Shown piece by piece: positions 51,022 through 59,723 of a DNA stretch of 64,000 nt. A program made the translations under genes and the position numbers. Location of the stretch: contig NZ_JAPZVR010000016.1 in the NCBI RefSeq assembly GCF_027622855.1, forward strand, positions 1 to 64,000, given 5' to 3'. Position 1 is the first letter of the stretch; each line of letters starts with the position of its first letter. Under the pieces are notes generated by a model, which had not been told where the DNA came from, ran no database searches, and saw only the letters and a program-made list of their open reading frames with translations. Origin of the DNA: Glycomyces algeriensis (GTDB taxonomy: Bacteria > Actinomycetota > Actinomycetes > Mycobacteriales > Micromonosporaceae).

Positions 51022-51454
51022 CCAGCTGATCCGGGACCTGGTCCGAGCCATCGCGCTCGGCGACGGAGCCAAGATGAAGGAACTGAACAACCAGCTTCCC
51101 GACGCCGATCGCAACGACTACGTCATTCATGTCGCGGCGATGTTCGCCGGGGTGGCCGGGCACGTCTTCGAGCAGGACCAGAGCGCTACGGCGGTTCGCG
51201 AATTCGTCGACAAGATGTCCTTCGCCTACCGCAATGCCAATCCTCCTTTCAAGCCGCTTGCGATGGAGGCGATTTGCCGAGGGCTTTTGGGTGAGGATCA
51301 CCTGCTCGATGAGGTCTCGGCGGTGGATCAATTGGATATGGAGATCCTGGCGATCCGCTTGATCGTGGACCAGTACCCAGCAGTTTCGGCTCAACTCGAG
51401 AGCTACCTCAACGACGCGGAGGTCCTTGCCGCAGAGTGGCAGAGCGAGGAGTAG
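51011..51454 (+). CDS. Helical island protein, paralogue A
   Basis: 147 aa. The start ATG 51011 lies inside the last codons of the previous gene. It shares layout and residues with 53356-54321 (B) and 54318-54794 (C): a first helix with GDGAKMKELNNQL (compare GDTLEAARLASQI and GDHEAAANLRQRL), a central hydrophobic helix, then AMEAICRGLLGEDHLLDEV (compare AEAMIRAVCGESILLTEI). The copies are diverged but collinear. No known family is recognised; the all-helical character suggests a regulatory or scaffolding protein. Confidence 0.7.
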   Translation: MASNQLIRDLVRAIALGDGAKMKELNNQLPDADRNDYVIHVAAMFAGVAGHVFEQDQSATAVREFVDKMSFAYRNANPPFKPLAMEAICRGLLGEDHLLDEVSAVDQLDMEILAIRLIVDQYPAVSAQLESYLNDAEVLAAEWQSEE

Positions 51455-51541
51455 CGACTCCGACAGTTTCGGGAGAGTTTGGGGGCAGGGCCTTTTGCCT
51501 TGTCCCCCTTGGCATGTCAAGAATCTTCTAGACACTCTGGT

Positions 51542-51563
51542 CACGTAAGTTGACACGTAAGTT
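51542..51563. repeat. Direct repeat CACGTAAGTT, two copies
   Basis: CACGTAAGTT at 51542-51551 and 51554-51563, 12-bp period, including a TTGACA at 51550-51555. It lies about 100 bp upstream of the promoter for the next gene and may be a regulator site. Confidence 0.4.
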
Positions 51564-51660
51564 TTCGCTGCGTCATCATCGAAGAAGGTTCTCGCGCAAT
51601 CGCGATCGAACCACGTTCTTACGTCTCGAACGGAGATTCTTACGAAGCATCCGCATCACA

Positions 51661-51690
51661 TTGACCTTTATGGATAGGTCAGAATATAAA
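51661..51690 (+). promoter_or_regulatory. Sigma-70-like promoter TTGACC-N18-TATAAA
   Basis: -35 TTGACC (51661-51666) and -10 TATAAA (51685-51690) with an 18-bp spacer, an unusually good housekeeping promoter for this GC content. It drives the gene at 51760. Much of the 305-bp gap 51455-51759 is AT-rich. Confidence 0.7.
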
Positions 51691-51692
51691 CG

Positions 51693-51735
51693 CCGCCCGG
51701 TGGCCCAAAGGCTACCAACCAGTTCCACCGGGCGG
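51693..51735 (+). promoter_or_regulatory. Leader hairpin before gene 51760
   Basis: Perfect 11-bp arms CCGCCCGGTGG (51693-51703) and CCACCGGGCGG (51725-51735) begin at the inferred transcription start and end 10 bases before the AAGGAG of the next gene. It could stabilise the mRNA 5' end or be an operator. Confidence 0.5.
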
Positions 51736-51759
51736 CCCAACACAAGAAGGAGACCTTCC

Positions 51760-52941
51760 GTGTCGTCTACGACGATACGCTATTCGGGCGTACCTGAAAA
51801 CAGCCATTCCCGCGACTTCGACAACAGCCGCGCTTACATCGGCCTTCGTCACCTGACCGATGGCTACTACGACTGGGCGGGCCGTCGCCTGCTCCTCACC
51901 GACGGGTCGCCGGACCCCCTGACCCCAGGGGCCTACCGGTTCCAGCACAGCCCTGACCTGTGCGACCAGTCCGCTCGCGAGTCCGATCCGGCCTCGCCTC
52001 GCTACGAACCGCCGCACCTGCGCCACCAGCCCGGCGACACCTACGAGATCGGCGGCAAGCCCGACGACCCCGATGACCCGGGCGTCTTCGGTTCACCCGG
52101 TTGGCAACCGGACACCCGAACCGGCCGACACCGTCGCGGCGAGCTGCCCGACCCGATGCCGCCGGAGGAGCCGAGCACCGCGCCGGTCGCGAAGCCCGAT
52201 TTCTCGGACCGGTCGGACCGTCCGAGCACCGGGCCGCGCAGGAACAGCCGATTTTGGCGGGAGGCCCACGAGGACAGGGACGATCAACCTGCAACGCAAG
52301 AACAGTCGTACCAGTTCTCGAGGCTCCGAGAAGAGGCCTGGACCCAGTTCCTCCTCAAGTCCGAGCCGCTGGCCGCAGCCCATGAAGGCGTCGACCACAA
52401 CACCGACCGCATGACGCTCTCGGCCATCGAGCGCGAGTGCGGGCCCGTCCTGCGTCCGTGGATTCAACTGATCCGCTGGATCATCAGCGTCTTCCGAGCC
52501 CCGGAAAGGGACGAGGCAGTGCCGGAGTTGCCGGAGTCTCAAGGTCAGCAGGGGAACCAGGCCGAACATGAAGTGATGGCGACTTCCGCTTCGCCGAACG
52601 CCGCCGTACCCGTGCAGCGCAAGCCGAGTCCGCACCCGCAGCGCAGCCCGGGATCACTCATGGCCCAGGCGATCAACGGCGCCCGCATGGCTCGCGCAGA
52701 ACGCGAAGATCCGAAAAGCGACGAAGCGATCGAACGTCACTGGCGCGAGCGTCCGGTCCAAGAGCGGGCGCGCCGCACCCAGTACTCGCCGTTCATCCGC
52801 GAGTGGGAAGAGCAGTTCGACACCGGAAGCCAGAACGGCGTCTTCCCCGTCAACCTGACCGGCCGACTCACCGACAACCTGGCCGGTGGACTCGCAGAAG
52901 GCTTGGCGGACAAGCTGACCCGAGGTGCGGCATGGGCGTAG
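51760..52941 (+). CDS. Uncharacterised island protein (393 aa)
   Basis: GTG 51760 is chosen because AAGGAG lies eight bases before it; the frame is open to 51550 but through promoter-like DNA. The N-terminal part is Tyr- and Asp-rich (NSRAYIGLRHLTDGYYDWAG). A long Pro/Asp/Arg-rich stretch (about 110-190) is probably disordered. A helical segment follows (FSRLREEAWTQFLLKSEPLAAAHEG; IERECGPVLRPWIQLIRWIISVF). The C-terminus has NLTGRLTDNLAGGLAEGLAD. No domain is recognised. The stop overlaps the next start by 10 bp, so it heads a four-gene coupled unit. Confidence 0.6.
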   Translation: MSSTTIRYSGVPENSHSRDFDNSRAYIGLRHLTDGYYDWAGRRLLLTDGSPDPLTPGAYRFQHSPDLCDQSARESDPASPRYEPPHLRHQPGDTYEIGGKPDDPDDPGVFGSPGWQPDTRTGRHRRGELPDPMPPEEPSTAPVAKPDFSDRSDRPSTGPRRNSRFWREAHEDRDDQPATQEQSYQFSRLREEAWTQFLLKSEPLAAAHEGVDHNTDRMTLSAIERECGPVLRPWIQLIRWIISVFRAPERDEAVPELPESQGQQGNQAEHEVMATSASPNAAVPVQRKPSPHPQRSPGSLMAQAINGARMARAEREDPKSDEAIERHWRERPVQERARRTQYSPFIREWEEQFDTGSQNGVFPVNLTGRLTDNLAGGLAEGLADKLTRGAAWA

Positions 52942-53348
52942 GACGACTCGCACCGCACCGCGTCCGGGCCAAGTACGCCCGCGCACTCGCCGAGATCCCG
53001 CTGCCGGTCAGGTCGCGCGAGGGGACCGACCCGCGTGCGCTGGTGATGATCGCTTCGGCGACCGTCGCCGACCGAGAGCTGCTCTTCGGGCTCATCCCCC
53101 ACCACCCCCGCCTGTGGGTGGTCTTCGCCGAATGCGAACCGCCGATCCTCGGCCACCTCACCGGGCTCTCCGACGCCACGTTCAACGGCGGCACCAGCCC
53201 CGGGTCCGCGACGGCCCCAGGCGAACCCGAACTCCACATCACCGCGCCGGAACACCTCGACTGGACCCGCCTCGGCGGCCGGTCAGCGACGATCAAACGC
53301 GAAGCCGTCGCCGCCTGGCAAGCGGCCCAACGCGATTGCGAAGGGTAG
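52932..53348 (+). CDS. Uncharacterised island protein (138 aa)
   Basis: 138 aa from ATG 52932, overlapping the previous gene by 10 bp. A mixed alpha/beta sequence: RVRAKYARALAEIPLPV, ALVMIASATVADRELLFGLIP, LWVVFAECEPPILGHLTGL, then a helical C-terminus (IKREAVAAWQAAQRD). The Gly/Ser/Pro loop near 90-105 (NGGTSPGSATAPGEPE) is likely flexible. No family recognised. It ends seven bases before paralogue B, so it is probably co-translated with it. Confidence 0.6.
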   Translation: MGVGRLAPHRVRAKYARALAEIPLPVRSREGTDPRALVMIASATVADRELLFGLIPHHPRLWVVFAECEPPILGHLTGLSDATFNGGTSPGSATAPGEPELHITAPEHLDWTRLGGRSATIKREAVAAWQAAQRDCEG

Positions 53349-53355
53349 GAACACC

Positions 53356-54321
53356 ATGAACCGAGAAGCAACCCAGACGCTCTTCCGCACCCACGCCGCC
53401 GCCCGACTGCGCGGCGACACCCTCGAAGCGGCCCGACTCGCCTCGCAGATCGGCCCGGAACTGCGCATGAACCACGTGCTGTTCCTGACCGCCCTGCTCG
53501 CGGGCGTCATCGTCGAGGAGTACGGCTCCCAGCCCGACCCGACCGACCTCGCCAAGATCACGAAGCGCCTGCACGACAAGCACTTCCGCACCGATCCGAC
53601 CTTCAACGCGCTGCGCGCCGAAGCGATGATCCGAGCCGTGTGCGGGGAATCGATCCTGCTCACAGAGATCCCGTTCGCCGAGCAGCCCGGCTACATCTGG
53701 GCGCTCCTGGCCGAACTGGTCCCGCCCGACATCACCGACGACGAACTCACCGACCACTTCGACCTCGCCGAAGAGGCCGGACTGACCTGGATGAGCGAAA
53801 CCCTCGAGGCCACAGTCCAGAACTACCCCAAGCAGACCCGGCCGGAGTCCGATTCTCCGGCTGAACCACCAGTCGGCCCGCCAGTCGAAGTGCGGGTGGA
53901 TCTTCCAGTCGGGCCACCAGCCGCAACGCGGGTCGATCCGCCGGTCGAGCCACCAGCTGGGGCACGTGTCGAACCAGCGGCCGAACCGCCGGTCGTTAGG
54001 TCGATCGATAGGCAGGTCGAAGACCCGATCGCTATGCCGGTCGAGCAGCCGGTCAGGAAGTCGGTCAAACCTGCGGGCGCGACTCCAGCCGAGCCGCCCG
54101 CAGCGCGATCCGCCGTTCAATCGGCAAAGCAATCTGCCGAGCAAACGGCCGACCCAGCGAGCCCGCCACCCATCCAAGATCCAGCCGAATCGACGGAACA
54201 ACTGACCGAAGCCTTGAACCCGCGAACCGACACACCAAACCCCGAGACGCGGGGCCCCGACGCGCCGACACCGCGATCGGCGTTCCGCGGAACCGCCACA
54301 CCCGCAAAGGAGTGCGAGTGA
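53356..54321 (+). CDS. Helical island protein, paralogue B with Pro-rich repeat tail
   Basis: 321 aa. Residues 1-155 match paralogues A and C (GDTLEAARLASQI; LFLTALLAGVIVEEYGS; AEAMIRAVCGESILLTEI). From about 165 the protein changes to a low-complexity Pro/Val/Glu/Arg tail made of short repeats (EPPVGPPVEVRVDLPVGPP; RVDPPVEPPAGARVEP), with an Ala/Ser/Gln/Lys section after it. The tail could be a flexible linker or a protein-binding surface. The gene ends in a GTGA overlap with paralogue C. Confidence 0.68.
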   Translation: MNREATQTLFRTHAAARLRGDTLEAARLASQIGPELRMNHVLFLTALLAGVIVEEYGSQPDPTDLAKITKRLHDKHFRTDPTFNALRAEAMIRAVCGESILLTEIPFAEQPGYIWALLAELVPPDITDDELTDHFDLAEEAGLTWMSETLEATVQNYPKQTRPESDSPAEPPVGPPVEVRVDLPVGPPAATRVDPPVEPPAGARVEPAAEPPVVRSIDRQVEDPIAMPVEQPVRKSVKPAGATPAEPPAARSAVQSAKQSAEQTADPASPPPIQDPAESTEQLTEALNPRTDTPNPETRGPDAPTPRSAFRGTATPAKECE

Positions 54322-54794
54322 ACCCCTACGACCTGCATCGCCGACACCTCGCCGCCCTCATCACGGGCGACCACGAGGCCGCCGCGAACCTCCGTCAACG
54401 GCTCGGCAGGAACGGCGACGATGCCGCCGCCGACCTCCTCTGCGCCGCGACCGCCATCAGCCTCGAATACCGTTTCGGCCCCGGAGCCGGACTCGGCGCC
54501 GGCCCGATCGACTTCGACGAACTCACCGAGTTCCTGACCGAGCTCAGACGCGCAGGTCACGGCACCGAACCTCCGCTCGATTACCTGGCCATCGAAGCGG
54601 TGGTCCGCGCCCTCTACGGCGAGCCGCACCTGACCGAACCCCTTGAGCCGCAGAAGAAAAGCCAAGCGCTCTACGCCGCGCTCCAACACCAGGTCGAACG
54701 GCATCCCTGGCTCGCCGAGAACGCGGACTGGGTTGTCGAACGCGCCAAGCAGACGGCCCTCATCTGGCTCGTCGGCCGCCCGGTAGCGGACTGA
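54318..54794 (+). CDS. Helical island protein, paralogue C
   Basis: 158 aa from GTG 54318, overlapping the previous stop by four bases and preceded by AAGGAG. Family marks: LITGDHEAAANLRQRLG near 18, LLCAATAISLEYRF near 46, LAIEAVVRALYGEPHLTEP near 95-113, and a C-terminal helical pair. It has lost the Pro-rich tail of B and is somewhat longer than A. It is the last gene of the coupled group; a strong hairpin follows. Confidence 0.68.
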   Translation: MNPYDLHRRHLAALITGDHEAAANLRQRLGRNGDDAAADLLCAATAISLEYRFGPGAGLGAGPIDFDELTEFLTELRRAGHGTEPPLDYLAIEAVVRALYGEPHLTEPLEPQKKSQALYAALQHQVERHPWLAENADWVVERAKQTALIWLVGRPVAD

Positions 54795-54799
54795 GGTAG

Positions 54800-54839
54800 G
54801 AGGGGGCCGGTCAATCGGTGGGAATCGACCGGCCCCCTC
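54800..54839 (+). terminator. Terminator hairpin of the island operon
   Basis: Perfect 13-bp stem GAGGGGGCCGGTC (54800-54812) / GACCGGCCCCCTC (54827-54839) six bases after the stop. No T-run. The rest of the gap to 55081 shows nothing further. Confidence 0.75.
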
Positions 54840-55081
54840 GACCTGCTCGTCGCTGGCCCCCGTGCACGATTCTGCGATTTTCTCGGCGACACCATCGATC
54901 CAGGGCCGCATGGTGACCTTGACCATGGGAGAGATCGACCAAGAACTCTCGCCTCGTAGTTTCCTCACGGAGTTCTCAGCCCAGAACGCGTGATCCTACT
55001 GTCCCGTATGCCACATACGTTCGATTTAATAGACGGTTTTGTGACAGCGGCGCACCACTGGTCAGCGACTAACCTGGGAAG

Positions 55082-55318
55082 ATGGACTTCACGACCCTCG
55101 GCCCCTGGATCGCCGCAGCCGCAGCGACTTCGGCGCTCGTTCGCGCCTTCATAGTCTGGATGGCCCTGCGCGGCACCAAGCCTCAGGATCGCCCCGAAAT
55201 CCTGCGGGCCTTGCCGAGTCTTCGACCGATCGGCCGCCTCGACCGGCCTAGCCAATCGTGGGAGTATCCATCCGTCGCGACCGCTGGGCCTGAGGGTCGA
55301 GAGGCATCCTCAGTCTGA
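55082..55318 (+). CDS. Small single-helix membrane protein
   Basis: 78 aa from ATG 55082 with GGGAAG directly before it. A hydrophobic segment (PWIAAAAATSALVRAFIVWMAL, about 8-29) is followed by RGTKPQDRPEILRALPSL. This motif, an aliphatic helix followed by LRGT.P..RPEILRAL, recurs in tiny actinobacterial membrane proteins. The remaining tail is unstructured. It is convergent with drmMI, 160 bp apart. No function is known. Confidence 0.6.
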   Translation: MDFTTLGPWIAAAAATSALVRAFIVWMALRGTKPQDRPEILRALPSLRPIGRLDRPSQSWEYPSVATAGPEGREASSV

Positions 55319-55478
55319 TTGCCGCTCTTGGCGTTCAAGCAAAGAGCTACCCGCAAGCGAAAGCCAACCAACGCCGATCCAAGCCGCACCCGCACCCGCT
55401 CACCTCGAAGGCAACAAGGTAACCGCTCGGTACGCTTGACCGGCGCAAATGGCACCGAATCCCTCACTCCAGCCACGC

Positions 55479-58400
55479 TCAGAAGAGCGAATCCTGGCCT
55501 TCGGTCTGCGGCTTCGGCTTAGACGCCTTCTTCGCAGCCTTCTTGGCTGCACTGCCTTTCAGGTGAAGTCCCTGCTTAACCTCTTCAGCGTAGCGACGCT
55601 GGTTCTCCTCAAGGAGACGGTCAAGGATCTCTTGCCGAGGCCCAGGCGCGATCGTGTACCGGTCGCCCTGACGGGTTTCGTAGTGATCATGGGCCAGCTC
55701 AGGAATCAGGTCGTCCCACCCATAGCACCGACAGACTTCGATGTCGATCAGCCGATGAATCTCCCGCAAGTTCAAGATGTCCGCGTCAGATTTCGCCCGG
55801 TCATGAACCATGTTGTAGGTGTCAGTCAGTCCAGCCTGCCGAGCCAGCATCAGCTCACGACGCTCAGAATCCAGTCGCTCCCCCAACGCCCGCAGGACGG
55901 AAGAAAGCTCCGGCCGAGGAAGTGTATGGAATACGTCGGTTGGGCTGTAGTTCAGATCCCCCGTCCGAGTTGAGCTGTACTTGATTGACCACCAATAATG
56001 CGGGGAACTCGACAGCAGTGCAAGGAGCCCGAAATCATTTGATGCGAAGACTACAATCTTTTCATTGAAGACCTGACCGGTTTCGACCATCAACGGTAGT
56101 GCAGTCTTGCTGACTCTCGCAAGAACGATGGTCCGTTCCATGCCAGATATGGCGTCATAAAGCTCGAGAGTTGGCCTAGTGAATCTCCACCAGAATTCGC
56201 GACGCTGCCTGTTAGCATTTCCTGATCGCTCGGGCTTAACAAGTCTGACTACCTGCTCGTAACAACGCGGGTAATCCTTCGCGCGAGCTTCGGTCCAGTC
56301 GCGAAAATTTATGACCCACCGACTGGAAGTGATACTGGGGCTCTGATTTAGATCTTGCCCGTTCAGGTACGGGAACAAAACTTCAGCGTACTTTCGCTCC
56401 TCATTGATTATTGATTTTGCAGAATCAGGATCCATCGTAAAACCTAGACCGAGAATATTCGATCCCTGAAATGCAATATCGCTGTTCGCTTCCAATCGCT
56501 CAAGCCTACCCGTGGCACGGGACTCCAAATCGAGTGAGGAGCTGATCGCTTGCTCTACGACCGCCCGATCAAAGTAACGTTGAGAATTTTCCCCTAGCTC
56601 GAACTTAGAGGTCCAAACTACGCAGTATTCCAAAACCGCGCTCTTCGATGGCCATGGCTCACTCTTAATCGCTGACCTGATCGCACCCCCTTCAGCCACA
56701 ACTTGGTCCAGTCCAACTTCTCGGGTATCCCCTTGAGCAAGGGTATTCGTTGCAATGAGTCCCGTTTGACCGCTTGTCGACAGGAGGTCTTCAGCTCGAA
56801 GCAAGAAGTATGCGACGAGGTCAGCGCTACCTCGTGCTCCCCGGCCGATGAACTCGACCACATACTCGCGGTAGGAATATCCAAGACTTCCCCTGAGCCG
56901 CTGACCTCCCAAGAACGGCGGGTTGCCGATGACAGCATTGAACCCACCAACTTCGAAGACTTCCGGAAATACCAGCGCCCAATGGATCGGATCTCTCTCA
57001 AAGGCTCCGATCGGCTTGTCGGTTCGAAGCCATTGGGCTGCTTGGCGGTCAAGGTACTCACGAGCCTCATCGGTCTGATTACTGCCGAGATCGGCTGCAA
57101 TGAGCCAGAGGTTCTCCTTGCGTCGCTCGTCCTCGTCGGCCATCGCTTCGCGTCGATTCGGGTCCTTCGAGCCTCCCGACTTAACACTCCCAGCAAGCCC
57201 AGCTCCGACCAATAGGTCCGCATACCGGTAGACCTCAGCCGTTAGCTCTTGTGCCCGTTCGAGAAGCTCCCGCTTCATCTCCTGGTCGGTCGCGCTCTTG
57301 TCGCCGATCTCAGCGATGGCCTTTCGTGCCTCCGCAGCCTCGGCGACGATGTCTCGGACATGGGCCGTGTAGTCGAGGATCGTGCCCTCGTGCAGCCTCC
57401 GACCCTCAACAGGATCGAGGTGCATGTACTCAAGCTGCTCAACGTTCGTGATGCCGAGGAGGCTGTCCCCGCAGACCAACCGGTCATCAAGAAAGGTAAA
57501 AGGTCGGTCTTTGTCCATGGACACCAACCAGAGCGACAGCTTGGCCATCTCGACCGCGGCCGGGTTGATGTCCGCCCCATAGAGGCAGTGCTCGATGATG
57601 AGGCGTCGGGCTTCGACCAGGTTCGGGTCCTCCCCCGCACCTTCGCTCTCGTCGCCTTCGAGGACCGCTGCGCGCGGGTCGTCCTCGATCTTCCAGGCCT
57701 CCAGCAGCCGTGCAGAGAGGAAGCGGCAAGCGGCGACCAAGAACGCGGCCGAGCCCATGGCGATGTCCGCGACCTTCAGTCCGAGAATGTCCTTGCTGCT
57801 CTTGAGCTTCCACTCACTCTCATCAGCGGTCTGGAGCGGGCCCGGCTCATATACCAGCGGCTCAAGAGCGCCCTTCACAACCTCATCCGCAAGCTTCCTG
57901 GGCGTGTAGTGCGCCCCGGTGTTCCCGCGAAGCTCGGACTCGGTCATGTAGAGCATGTCCTTGAGGACCACCGTGGCCTGTCCGCGCAGGTCGGCGCGGA
58001 TGATGCCGTAGAAGGGCAGGAGGCGTTCGGCCAGGCTGCCGTCGTTGCCGGTCACGGCCCGGAGGTCGCGCATGGCGCGTTCGGTCTGCTCGGTGTCCAT
58101 GGGCGCCAGAAGCTTCGCGATGGCGCTCGCGGAGCCGATGCCGGTCTTGCGCTGCTTCTCGAACCGTTCGTACAGCTCCGCCGCGAGCGCGTCGACGTCC
58201 CCGCTCACCGCTCGGCGCATGTCCTCGAGGTCCGTCAGGTAGACCTCGGCTTCTTTGCTCTGGCTGCCGATGAGTCCGACGACGATGTCGTCGGCCCAGC
58301 GGCCTTCCCAGGCGAGGAGGCCTTCGTAGACGTAGCCGATCTGCTCGACGCCGAGGCGGTCGAAGTTGAGTTTGCGCCATTCGCCGCGGGGTCGCTTGCC

Positions 58401-59723
58401 GGAGGCGAGCTGGAGTCCGTTGAGGGACTTGGGGGAACGCTGACGGCCGGCGCTCATCCAGACAGTGGTGACGGATTTGAGAACATTGTGGACGGTGCGG
58501 TCGTCGATGGCGAGGGGCTCGGCCATGTCGGTGAGCCAGGGATGCGTGGCCGGGTCGAAGAGGGAGCCGCCGTAGGCCGGGATGGCGAGTTCGGGGGTGT
58601 CGACGCCGCGGTGGACGGCGTTGAAGAGGGCAAGGAGCCGAAGCCAGTGGCGGTGGCTCTGTTCGAGGTGGGCTTCGCTGCCGGAGTCGGCGGTCTCGCG
58701 GAGTTGCTCCGCCGCTTCGGCAATGGAATAGGACTCGGCGTAGAGCGGGTTGTCGGCGGGGAGGAGGCGGCGTTCCTCGGCGAAGAGGAGGAAGACCAGG
58801 CGCATCATGACGGTGACCGCGCCGCGGTAGACCTCGTCGGCTTCGACGAGCCGGGTGGTGCCGTCTTCGGCGGTGACGGTGATGCCGGTGCCGTCGCGTC
58901 GCTTCTTGGCGAGGTGGGCGCGGCCGATCGCTTCGACGAGGAGTTCGACTGCCCGGCGGACCTGGACGCCGAGGGTTTCGGTGAGGTCCTCCTCCTTCTC
59001 GGCGGACTCCTTGAAGAGGGCGGGGAGCTGCTGCGCGGGTTCGTAGTCGGTGAAGCGGCGGAGGTTGAGGAGGCTGTAGAGGGCGCGGAGGACGTCCCGG
59101 TCGCCGCCTTCGGTGATGGTCTCGGTGTCGAAGACGCCGTAGGCGCTCGCGCCGTCGGCGGGGGCGTAGACGAGGGCGAGGTGCCGGCCGTCGGTGGCCA
59201 TGCCGAGGTCGACCTGGTTGGCGTTGCAGAGGCGCACGAGTCGGTCGATGGGGGCGGCGGCCCAGGTCTCGCCGGGCATGCGCTTGGCGGGGTGGGTGCC
59301 GCGCGGGGTGACGAGGCCGATGAGGCGCACGTGCTCGCCGTCGTGGAGGGTGAAGCTCGGTTCGACGGTGGTGTCGTGCTGTCCGATGTGGATCGGCGCG
59401 ATGCCGTCGACGGGTTCTCCTGGGCGGGAGGCGAAGTGGAGGCCCTTGTCGCCCCAGCCGAGGAAGTCGGCGAGGATCGCGCGGAGCCAGGTGGTGAGCG
59501 CGGCGGGGTCGTCTTGCGCGATGGACCAGTCGTTGTGGGCGTGCTTGAGCTGCTGGCGCTGCTCGGGGGTGACGGCGTCGAGTTCGGGCCAGGTGGCGGT
59601 GAGGACGGGGAGGGACAGCCAGGGGCCGTCGGTGTCGATGAGTTCGATCCAGTCCTGGTGGCCGCGGGTCCGGTCGGCTCCGGTGCGGCGCTTCCTGAAC
59701 TGGCGGTTCGCGTTGCGGCTCAA
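55479..59723 (-). CDS. drmMI: DISARM class 1 adenine methyltransferase DrmMI
   Basis: 1414 aa from TTG 59723, overlapping the drmD stop (TTGA). Residues 1-600 are a helical recognition or scaffolding region. Methylase motif I VADIAMGSAAFLVAAC lies near 650 and motif IV IGNPPFLGG near 930, the N6-adenine (gamma-type) signature. The C-terminal 450 residues form the target-recognition part, with a Lys/Ala tail (KGSAAKKAAKKASK). DrmMI marks host DNA and separates self from phage. The second half has clearly lower GC than the first (about 35-45% in sample lines versus about 68%), as if the specificity domain had been exchanged. Confidence 0.93.
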   Translation of the reverse strand: MSRNANRQFRKRRTGADRTRGHQDWIELIDTDGPWLSLPVLTATWPELDAVTPEQRQQLKHAHNDWSIAQDDPAALTTWLRAILADFLGWGDKGLHFASRPGEPVDGIAPIHIGQHDTTVEPSFTLHDGEHVRLIGLVTPRGTHPAKRMPGETWAAAPIDRLVRLCNANQVDLGMATDGRHLALVYAPADGASAYGVFDTETITEGGDRDVLRALYSLLNLRRFTDYEPAQQLPALFKESAEKEEDLTETLGVQVRRAVELLVEAIGRAHLAKKRRDGTGITVTAEDGTTRLVEADEVYRGAVTVMMRLVFLLFAEERRLLPADNPLYAESYSIAEAAEQLRETADSGSEAHLEQSHRHWLRLLALFNAVHRGVDTPELAIPAYGGSLFDPATHPWLTDMAEPLAIDDRTVHNVLKSVTTVWMSAGRQRSPKSLNGLQLASGKRPRGEWRKLNFDRLGVEQIGYVYEGLLAWEGRWADDIVVGLIGSQSKEAEVYLTDLEDMRRAVSGDVDALAAELYERFEKQRKTGIGSASAIAKLLAPMDTEQTERAMRDLRAVTGNDGSLAERLLPFYGIIRADLRGQATVVLKDMLYMTESELRGNTGAHYTPRKLADEVVKGALEPLVYEPGPLQTADESEWKLKSSKDILGLKVADIAMGSAAFLVAACRFLSARLLEAWKIEDDPRAAVLEGDESEGAGEDPNLVEARRLIIEHCLYGADINPAAVEMAKLSLWLVSMDKDRPFTFLDDRLVCGDSLLGITNVEQLEYMHLDPVEGRRLHEGTILDYTAHVRDIVAEAAEARKAIAEIGDKSATDQEMKRELLERAQELTAEVYRYADLLVGAGLAGSVKSGGSKDPNRREAMADEDERRKENLWLIAADLGSNQTDEAREYLDRQAAQWLRTDKPIGAFERDPIHWALVFPEVFEVGGFNAVIGNPPFLGGQRLRGSLGYSYREYVVEFIGRGARGSADLVAYFLLRAEDLLSTSGQTGLIATNTLAQGDTREVGLDQVVAEGGAIRSAIKSEPWPSKSAVLEYCVVWTSKFELGENSQRYFDRAVVEQAISSSLDLESRATGRLERLEANSDIAFQGSNILGLGFTMDPDSAKSIINEERKYAEVLFPYLNGQDLNQSPSITSSRWVINFRDWTEARAKDYPRCYEQVVRLVKPERSGNANRQRREFWWRFTRPTLELYDAISGMERTIVLARVSKTALPLMVETGQVFNEKIVVFASNDFGLLALLSSSPHYWWSIKYSSTRTGDLNYSPTDVFHTLPRPELSSVLRALGERLDSERRELMLARQAGLTDTYNMVHDRAKSDADILNLREIHRLIDIEVCRCYGWDDLIPELAHDHYETRQGDRYTIAPGPRQEILDRLLEENQRRYAEEVKQGLHLKGSAAKKAAKKASKPKPQTEGQDSLF

